From Chromera velia (lineage: Eukaryota > Sar > Chromeraceae), in the NCBI GenBank assembly GCA_018398765.1, contig JAHBMJ010001374.1:17501-31760 (forward strand): a DNA stretch of 14,260 nucleotides, given 5' to 3'. The position numbers and the translations under genes are program-made. Every line of letters starts with the position of its first letter. Position 1 is the first letter of the stretch. The notes below the pieces were generated by a model. The model ran no database searches. It saw only the letters and a program-made list of their open reading frames with translations, and was not told where the DNA came from. Below are positions 8,519 through 14,260 of the stretch, one piece after another.

Positions 8519-9631
8519 TCAAAGTAACGGGGGCGCTCTTCTCCGTCGCGGCCACCTGTACCAGTCAACGCATTCCGCACACAAAGGACATGCAAAGTCA
8601 CGGTCAGCAGCACAGGCAGACGACAGACAAAAGTAGCAGAAACGGTGTCCGCACGAAGCCTCAATCTCACTCGTCATCACGGCGTCACTGCACAGGGGAC
8701 ACCGACTGTTTATCGTTTCTCCTCCACCTCTCCACTTTCCCTCCGCACTCCCCTTGCTGCCCCCGTGTTCCACCCCTTCAAGTCCCGCACCCCCACTTCC
8801 ATTCTTCAGACTTGTCTGTGCACCCGAGAGGGTGGCCACTCTCTCCTGCCACCGAACAATCTCTTCTCTGACCTTCGCACTCGCCCGTGAGGCCCATCGC
8901 CAGGCCATTAGCCGCAACGCCCGCAGATTGACGAGCGGCAACAAAATCATAAGAAGCTCCGTGAATGAATGCCAATACAAGTGTCTCTGCATGTACTCAA
9001 ATGAGATCTGTCTCTGGACGTCTGGATTCGCCTCTCTCATCTGAAGACCGAGGAGACGGGAGCTCAACGACCGGTACCTTCCCTGAAGAAGGAAGGCGAC
9101 CAAATTCACAAGGCTGAGAGCCTCAACAACTCGCTCTGCCGTCTCCACTTGCCGCAGAGTAACCAATCCTGGGCGTCTCATCTGGTGGTGCCGGGAAGAT
9201 GGGAACGGGTCTTCTGCATTTTGCAGGTGTTGCTTCAGTCTCGCAAGCAACCACGGCAGCAAAATATGGAGGAGGGCGTACAAGAGACGAATGTTCAGAG
9301 GAAGTCTCTTCCGGCCACTCCTTTCAGACGGCCCTACTGAACCAATGAAACATGACCTCTCCAGGTCGAAGGTGAGGTTCTGCACACTGTCAGCAGGGGA
9401 AGGAGCGCTCCTCCAAACAGTGTACTTCCAAAGAAGGAGACGGAGAAAGAGGTCGATTTCTGGACTCCATTTCTGCAACCATCCAAAGGGCAAGTAAGCA
9501 AAAACACCCGAAACCTCCTGCTTTAGCAAGTCGAGAATCTCCTCATGGAGTCTCTCAGCATCCAACTGATTTACGCGCGGCGGGAGTCCTCTTTCCCTTT
9601 CTCGAAACAAAGACGAGGTCGGTAAAGACAT
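8519..9631 (-). CDS. PEX2: Peroxin-2, RING-type peroxisomal E3 ubiquitin ligase subunit
   Basis: PEX2 works with PEX10 and PEX12 in the peroxisomal membrane to ubiquitinate the import receptor PEX5 so it can be extracted and reused. From the ATG at 9631 the product is 370 residues. Residues 19-25 read RVNQLDA, the usual N-terminal start of the Pex2/Pex12 domain. Hydrophobic segments lie near 58-73, 116-132, 171-184 and 223-239. FLLQGRYRSL and FEYMQRHLYWHSF match PEX2 hallmarks, and the latter leads into the last hydrophobic segment. The C-terminal RING has Cys311, Cys314, Cys327, His329, Cys332, Cys335, Cys348 and Cys351, with the GHRFCYFC core close to the animal CEHIFCYFC. The frame is open upstream to 9770-9772 without another ATG, so I chose 9631; a GTG at 9703 is not a credible eukaryotic start. 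There is no intron. A Ser/Gly-rich linker of about 40 residues before the RING and a basic Trp-Pro-Arg4 tail make it longer than the roughly 305-residue human protein. Confidence 0.93.
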   Translation of the reverse strand: MSLPTSSLFRERERGLPPRVNQLDAERLHEEILDLLKQEVSGVFAYLPFGWLQKWSPEIDLFLRLLLWKYTVWRSAPSPADSVQNLTFDLERSCFIGSVGPSERSGRKRLPLNIRLLYALLHILLPWLLARLKQHLQNAEDPFPSSRHHQMRRPGLVTLRQVETAERVVEALSLVNLVAFLLQGRYRSLSSRLLGLQMREANPDVQRQISFEYMQRHLYWHSFTELLMILLPLVNLRALRLMAWRWASRASAKVREEIVRWQERVATLSGAQTSLKNGSGGAGLEGVEHGGSKGSAEGKWRGGGETINSRCPLCSDAVMTSEIEASCGHRFCYFCLSSACAADRDFACPLCAECVDWYRWPRRRRAPPLL

Positions 9632-10274
9632 GGAACCGTCTCCAAGCCTCAACAGCTTCCCGCGGAGCGCATGACTGAATTGACAACTCCCTTCTCTGCC
9701 CACACTGACAGTAAGAATTGTAAGTCCGGCAATTAAGTTGCTTTGACACTTGGGAGGCCTTGCTTGTCTTCAGACTCGTGAATCAAAAGCCAGCATTGAG
9801 TTGATGCAGGGTGACCATGGGTGGAGGGGCGGTGGCCGCGCGCTGTGGCGTGCATGCACGCAGCAGTCCGCAGCGGCGCCGCGCTGTATCTGACGCAAGC
9901 AAGCTTGCGAACGGCCCCGGAAAGCAAGAAAAATGAGAACTTCACGATTGACGCACGCCGGCCAGCCGATCAAGCAGTTATGCCGACCCCCCCCCCCATG
10001 GGAAAAGCTGCAGAACCCCCTCTCCCCCAGAAAAAAAGCCCGGGGATGCAGCTTATCGCTTTCCGGGCCTACTAACGCACACATGCATGATGACGCGGGT
10101 TTATGCACGCTTTTCTGGACCATTTGAGGCGGGATCTTTCCAGGGTCTTTTTTTGGTGAAAGACACGCATGCATGGGCTAGGGTATTTTTATTTTGTAAA
10201 TGCTCCCTGCTTTGCTTTTCGGGGCTATGTCTGGCGCTGTAGGCCTCTACGTGGCGGCGACCGGCGGAGGATCC
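9632..10274. promoter_or_regulatory. Upstream region of PEX2 with TGCATGCA-type palindromes
   Basis: This is non-coding, GC-rich sequence upstream of PEX2. It holds a perfect 14-bp palindrome (GCGTGCATGCACGC, 9848-9861), ATGCAT at 10083-10088, and overlapping GCATGC/ATGCATG at 10167-10175. TGCATGC is a known binding core for AP2-domain factors in apicomplexans. A promoter role here is inferred from position only, and no clear TATA box is seen. Confidence 0.35.
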
Positions 10275-11170
10275 GGCCGCTACTATTATAATTGCTTAAC
10301 GATACACCTTTATACATCACCGAAATTGTATAACCAAAAAAATCTCATTGAGCCATCGCACTGAATAGCTTAAAACCTGCCAAGATGACAAAGACGTACA
10401 TCTCTGAGATTTTTACATGTTCTTTAATGTTCTTCTCTGTATTTTCTGTTTTGCAGTGGTGTCAGTTACCTGATTAGTTACCCTATAGTTTCTAATAGTT
10501 TCACTTTTTGTTCTTCAACCGACCATGAATTAGTTTTCCTTTGTTTCACATAGTTTCACATTTCTATACCAGTACGGAGAAACTTACACTGTCACACATA
10601 ACTTGACAGCCTGCAGACGACTTTTACTGTTTAAGTTGTATAGTTCAACTGCTTAAAGGTAGTGTGCACACTGCAGAGCAGCTCAAACCTAGTCAAACCT
10701 GTACGATTCTCTAAGTTTTACTCTCCAAGTCATATATTTAGATCAATTTATGTTTGAACAATCAGTTTTTACATACTCAATGTCTAGATCAGTGTCATGA
10801 GTCAATAACTTAAATGTTTTACGTTCCAATATACATTTAAAAGTATAGAAATTTATGTAAATTGACTATTCCAATTAATACCATCTGAATAAGATTCATG
10901 TTACACAAGATTTAACACTCTAATTGTATGGCAATATATGGCAATGTACGCGGTACACGGTATAGTACGCCCAAATTGCGGTCCTAGTAACACGGGCCTA
11001 GTTGCAGGCCAACTTGCGGCCCAATATAAAATCATAGTTTACTAGAGAAAAATCAAATAGAACTATTTAATTTGCATTAATTTGTATATGGTAGATTATA
11101 ATAGGGTTACCTTTGTTGCGAGTAGTTAAGAGAGTCTATGTATAAAAATGTTTAATAAAAGCATGAACTC
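10275..11170. other. AT-rich island 2
   Basis: Composition drops sharply from GC-rich sequence at about 10270 to A+T-rich sequence and recovers around 11170. No long frame, tRNA or terminal repeat is seen. Near its right end are short direct repeats (TATGGCAAT at 10927-10935 and 10937-10945; GTACGC at 10946-10951 and 10965-10970) and a GGCCT/AGGCC hairpin (10995-11010). Since the next gene's 5' exons were not found, part of this could be intron or 5' UTR. Confidence 0.45.
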
Positions 11171-11377
11171 TCAAGTTGACTTTTAATTACGCGAGACTGC
11201 GGACGAGCCAAACCAATGAAACCATGTAGTTTCGCAGTATAGGGATTCTCTTCCCCCCGCCATTTTGAAAAAACCAAGTCACGGCACCCTCGATCTCTTA
11301 ATTGACTTCTATTCAAGTTGGTCCTAAAGACGGCAAAGTGAATCAAGAGACCCTGTCGATCTCTGCATACACTGCAG

Positions 11378-11522
11378 GAAAGCGACTGCTCTTGGGGGAT
11401 CAACCGACAAGAGCTAGATGATGTGAGCCATCTCTGCACCGAACTAATTAGATTCATTGAGCTGGAGACGAAAGCATGCACGTTAGAGAGTGTCGAGGAT
11501 GAGAAGGAAGAACTAAGGAAGA
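11378..11522 (+). CDS. BRCT-like gene, first visible exon
   Basis: The acceptor is ACTGCAG at 11377 and the donor AAGA|GTAAGA follows 11522, leaving phase 1. The 48 codons read as an amphipathic, acidic helix (INRQELDDVSHLCTELIRF, then KACTLESVEDEKEELRK). There is no ATG in frame before an upstream stop, so an earlier exon must exist. The longer - strand frame over the same bases is Ser-rich and starts opposite this exon; I treat it as a shadow. Confidence 0.55.
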
Positions 11523-12849
11523 GTAAGACGACCAGATGGAAGGCAGGGTGATCACCAGCCAAAGAGCAAAGCCGACCGTCTGAGAGGTTTCTGAATTCTT
11601 TCCACGTACGTGCATATTCCCTTGCGTGCTCCAAAACAGGTCTGTCTGCGCACAGCTTTCCCATTCAATTCTTTTGCCCTCGTTCCTTCCTTCCTGCTTC
11701 ACGGGCAGGGCTTGGTCCTGCTTCGTCTGTCTGTTTTTTCTTTAATTTTCAGTTAGTAAGCTGTTCTCATCAAAGCAAAAGAGAAAAAAAAGTGGAACGA
11801 TCTTTCCTAAGGTCGTGCAATCTGTTTAGTGATACACGTACTTCCTGCTGCATGTCGTGACTTGGAACCACTTCGCTGTGCTGATGCCATGCCATGCCTC
11901 ATCAAACAGAACAGATCGACAAGGGAAAAAAGAGACAACACAACGGAAGGGATGAAACGAACAAATCAGGGCAGACATCCACAAGAGAAGAAAAGAGGGC
12001 CGCCCAGAGTGCAGACAGGACGGAGAGAAGAAAGAAGAGAGAAGAGAGGAAGCAAGCAAGGAAGGAAGGAGATGACCTCGAGAGAGGGCCTCCAGCGAGA
12101 CGAGGCCGAAATGCTACTCGATCATTCGAATAGAAAGACCATCAATCAGGAAACGCAATTCAGTCAGGCAATGAAGGGAGAAAGGAGCTCGGGAGAGGTG
12201 AGGTCTAGTGGAGAGCAAACCGAATGAACGAACGAACGAACGAAAGAGAGGGTGGGTGGAAGGATTCATTGTCATCATGCGGGGGAAACAATGTGTGTGT
12301 GTGTGTGTGTGTGTGACTGATTTGCAATGCTGGTTCAAACTTGGGAAATCAACATGACCCCCCAAGGAGCCAGAGGGTTTGGGGGAGTTGCGAAAAAGCA
12401 ATCATTCGAAAGAAAAGAGGTAACGGCACTTCGTCTTTTGTATTGTTCTGTCTTCTAACACCCTTCAGCCTTTTTTGCCGTCTGCGTGTAGACGTATTCT
12501 TCCAACTCTGTTTCCTGCATGTAAGTGAAATTACGTTGGCTTCTCTCTCCCAGGATTCCGACAGGCCGGAGCGCTCTATAACACACTGCACTGCACAAGC
12601 AACCTACCAAGAGGAAGGGTACCCAACCACCCCTTCACATGCAGAGACAGATGGGACTGGAAGTATGAATTGGAGTTTGATGAATTGATTGATGGACTGG
12701 ATCGACGTCTCTGCTTTTGCACTTTCATCTTAACTTCAACTGGCTGAAGAGATCTCTATCCAGCTCCGGACAGCCAATATCTTCTGCTGTTCCCTTCTCT
12801 TTCCTTTATTTATGCATGAATTCAGGCCGTCTGTCTACATGTGTGTGTG

Positions 12850-12897
<48 letters not shown>

Positions 12898-13459
12898 TGC
12901 CCGTCTGTCTGTCTTCCCTTCGTTCTATTTTCCTGCAGCCTTCTCTCCTTTTCTGTTCATTCTTCCTTAGTTTCGACAGACAGCAAGGTCGCAAACCCTC
13001 TCCAAGCTCAATGAATTAAATCCACCCGCCCCTTCCTCGAGACGTTCGAACAGGCTGGACAACGTCACAAAGATAGAGCTAGAAGCACAATGGTTTCAAG
13101 GCCAGACCAGCAAGGATGCATCCAAACTGATGGCAAGGATGGTAGGAGCGGAGGGAAAAGAAAAGACAGAAGAGAAGCGGAGGGAGGGTTCATTGGGGAC
13201 GCAATACAGCAGCATGCGACGAAAAAACGGGAAGGGCGGGGGGAGGGCAACTGAAAGAAATCCGTCGGGCACCTTCTTTCATTCCGCCCTTTCCTTCTTT
13301 CATTCCTCTGCACGCAGCCCCCTCCTCCCCTCATTTGTTTTGGTAATATCGACACAAGTAACAGTCTCTGAAGAGTGGCTGTATCACTCTATTGGAGAAA
13401 GCACAAGACTCCTGGACGCACTTTCCTCCTATGGTGTCCGTCCTGGATGCAAACGTTGA
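11378..13459 (+). CDS. Multi-exon gene with C-terminal BRCT-like domain, 5' end not found
   Basis: Proposed exons are 11378-11522, 11753-11811, 12164-12197 (or from 12134), 12367-12419, 12554-12662, 12984-13187 and 13365-13459. All introns are GT-AG and phases match throughout, giving about 232 residues. The order is an acidic amphipathic helix (RQELDDVSHLCTELIRFIEL), a basic patch (KQKRKKSGTIFPK), GARGFGGVAKKQSF, ERSITHCTAQ, a Ser/Pro/Thr-rich insertion, and VSEEWLYHSIGESTRLLDALSSY. BRCT domains have a Gly-Gly turn, a TH-hydrophobic strand and an aromatic W in V-S-x-x-W-L followed by a helix; all three appear in the right order. The span between the TH strand and the W motif is unusually long, about 100 residues. 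BRCT proteins mostly act in DNA repair and checkpoint signalling in the nucleus by binding phosphopeptides. The exact family is unknown. Weakest points are the acceptor of the third exon and the missing 5' end. Confidence 0.5.
11753..11811 (+). CDS. BRCT-like gene, second visible exon
   Basis: A clear pyrimidine tract ending TTTAATTTTCAG precedes 11753. The first two bases complete the codon left by the previous exon (Ile), and the frame continues SKLFSSKQKRKKSGTIFPK to the donor AAG|GTCGTG after 11811, phase 0. The KQKRKK patch could act as a nuclear localisation signal. Confidence 0.5.
12164..12197 (+). CDS. BRCT-like gene, third visible exon (acceptor uncertain)
   Basis: The donor GAGAG|GTGAGG follows 12197. 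Reading SGNEGRKELGR plus one base, the exon joins the next one in frame to give KELGRGARGFGGVAKK, matching the helix and Gly-Gly turn of a BRCT fold. Acceptors at 12163 (AATTCAG) and 12133 (CGAATAG) both keep phase 0; neither has a strong pyrimidine tract. Confidence 0.35.
12223..12245 (+). repeat. (AACG)n microsatellite
   Basis: Short tetranucleotide array between the third and fourth visible exons of the BRCT-like gene. Confidence 0.8.
12292..12315 (+). repeat. (GT)n microsatellite
   Basis: Dinucleotide array in the intron before the fourth visible exon of the BRCT-like gene. Confidence 0.9.
12367..12419 (+). CDS. BRCT-like gene, fourth visible exon
   Basis: The acceptor is CCCCCCAAG at 12366 and the donor AGAG|GTAACG follows 12419. 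It encodes ARGFGGVAKKQSFERKE, including the Gly-Gly pair. Its phase 0 end meets exon five, which starts DSDRPERSITHC. Confidence 0.45.
12554..12662 (+). CDS. BRCT-like gene, fifth visible exon
   Basis: The strong acceptor TTCTCTCTCCCAG ends at 12553. The frame DSDRPERSITHCTAQATYQEEG runs to the donor GGAA|GTATGA after 12662, phase 1. A second open frame (FRQAGALYNTLHC...) exists over the same bases, but it does not produce the TH-strand motif and fits its neighbours less well. Confidence 0.5.
12840..12896 (+). repeat. Long (GT)n microsatellite
   Basis: A dinucleotide array of about 57 bases with one TTT interruption, lying in the intron before the sixth visible exon of the BRCT-like gene. 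It produces a Cys/Val and a Thr/His shadow frame. Confidence 0.95.
12984..13187 (+). CDS. BRCT-like gene, sixth visible exon
   Basis: The acceptor CAGACAG ends at 12983 and the donor GGAGG|GTTCAT follows 13187 (phase 1). It encodes RSQTLSKLNELNPPAPSSRR, then TKIELEAQWFQGQTSK and DASKLMARM, ending KTEEKRRE. An earlier donor at 13141 (ATG|GTAGGA) exists, but no later acceptor gives a matching phase while retaining the V-S-E-E-W motif. Confidence 0.5.
13365..13459 (+). CDS. BRCT-like gene, last exon
   Basis: The acceptor is TAACAG at 13364; ACAAG at 13358 keeps the same phase and adds two residues. With the base from the previous exon it reads VSEEWLYHSIGESTRLLDAL, then SSYGVRPGCKR and TGA at 13457-13459. 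V-S-x-x-W-L-x-x-S-I followed by L-L-D and Y is the classic end of a BRCT domain. Confidence 0.6.
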
Positions 13460-14260
13460 ATTTTGAGTTCATGAATTGATTTGTTCCGGTCCGCCCATTT
13501 GTCCGGCAACAAGTCTGAAAGGAGGGCAAAAGGAGAAACATCATCAAGCATGAAGCTCTGATCCGTCCTTTCCTTGCCCTCGAGGGGATTGTTGAAGAGA
13601 CCGACGACCCACACGATTGACATGCGTGCGGAGTTTTCTGCTTCAATCCCAAACACACAGACAGAAACGTAGAAGGGCAACTTTGGTCGAATCGAATAGA
13701 ATAGAAGAATGGATGGATGGAAAACGCAGCATACATTCTTTGGACCATCTTCGACAATGTTCCGTCGTACGGCCTTCATTTTATTTTTTCTTTCTTTCTT
13801 TCTCACACCTTGACGACTGCATGTGGAAGGAATATCGGCATCTAGTCCCTCCCTCTCTGTCAAAAGAAAAGAAAGCGAAAGGGAGGCCCTGCATGTGGCA
13901 AAAAGAGAAGAGACATGCTGCTGCGGAAGAGAAGGAGAAGAGGCTAGAGGGGGGACACATCACGTACCAATCGAGCAAGAAAGAAAGAAAGAAAGAAAGA
14001 AAGGAAGGGAGGAAGGAATGAGGGAAGGAAAGAAAGAAGGAACAAACTCTCAGTGCAGAAAAAGCTGATGAACCGCCATCATTCCCCACTCCCACCTCCT
14101 TTCTTCTTCTTCTCCCCAGTTGTCTCCAACCTTTCTACCGAGTTGTCTGCCTATCAATGAGTGATGCCCCCCTGCGGCTTGCATACTGAGGAGCCCCAGC
14201 ATGGACGGCTAATCTGTGGCCTTGAGGAGAAACCCCAGCGGCCACCTTTGCACCCCGCGG
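13460..14260. other. Region downstream of the BRCT-like gene, no convincing gene
   Basis: This is presumably 3' UTR followed by intergenic sequence. It contains GGAT repeats near 13709-13720, TTTC repeats at 13788-13802, and (GAAA)n/(GGAA)n at 13976-14038. The frames that look open on both strands here are short or driven by repeats. No canonical AATAAA is seen close to the stop at 13459. Confidence 0.55.
13976..14038 (+). repeat. (GAAA)n/(GGAA)n purine tract
   Basis: GAAA units followed by GGAA and mixed purine units, similar in type to the long tract at 7960-8215. Confidence 0.85.

Noticed and set aside
11152-11664. 170-residue - strand frame
   Set aside because: It has poly-Ser content and no motif. 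The + strand frame in the middle reads as a clean amphipathic helix bounded by splice sites, so I prefer the + strand exon at 11378-11522.
11829-12227. 132-residue + strand frame rich in Arg, Lys and Glu
   Set aside because: It begins at GTG, is driven by purine-rich sequence, and its frame does not give the BRCT landmarks; a different frame at 12164-12197 joins its neighbours.
12325-12419. ATG at 12325 as start of the BRCT-like gene
   Set aside because: The frame is open into the fourth exon, but the upstream exons connect in phase and supply the preceding helix and basic patch, so an internal exon from 12367 is favoured. An alternative start here is not excluded.
12717-13019. + strand frame with Cys/Val repeats
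   Set aside because: It is translation of the (GT)n microsatellite with no coding support on either side.
14135-14260. 41-residue - strand frame open to the right edge
   Set aside because: Too short to distinguish from chance, with no motif or splice evidence. It could be the last exon of a gene outside the window; sequence to the right would decide.

Overview
This window is nuclear DNA of a eukaryote. Genes are split by GT-AG introns, base composition is mixed, microsatellites are everywhere, and there are no bacterial operons or ribosome binding sites. The intron style, the repeats and a peroxisomal peroxin fit a protist alga. A chromerid (Chromera-like alveolate) is my best guess, but that is an impression and not demonstrated.

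Layout. (1) Positions 1-6099, + strand: the 3' portion of a large multi-exon gene whose start lies off the left edge. I can chain seven exons in one frame, giving about 1,300 visible residues. The product begins with a very long Lys/Glu/Arg/Ala helix, passes through Ser/Pro/Thr/Ala-rich disordered sequence and a more ordered central block, and ends with small ordered exons and a Gly/Pro-rich tail. I do not recognise the family. (2) 6100-8518: intergenic, with a palindromic poly(A)-signal element, G-runs, (GAAT)n, an AT-rich island and a long (GAAA)n tract. (3) 8519-9631, - strand: a single-exon gene for the peroxisomal RING E3 ligase subunit PEX2, the firmest identification here. (4) 9632-11377: intergenic or 5' sequence, including a second AT-rich island of about 0.9 kb. 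(5) 11378-13459, + strand: a gene made of short exons. The frame and phase chain rebuilds a BRCT-like domain interrupted by a long insertion and placed at the C-terminus. Its 5' end was not found. (6) 13460-14260: downstream sequence with GAAA repeats and no convincing gene.

The three genes show no obvious functional link: one looks cytoskeletal or scaffold-like by composition, one serves peroxisomal import-receptor recycling, and one probably has a nuclear or DNA-damage role. No defence system, CRISPR array, rRNA, tRNA or intact transposon was seen. The most useful results are the two reconstructed split genes, which simple ORF calling fragments.
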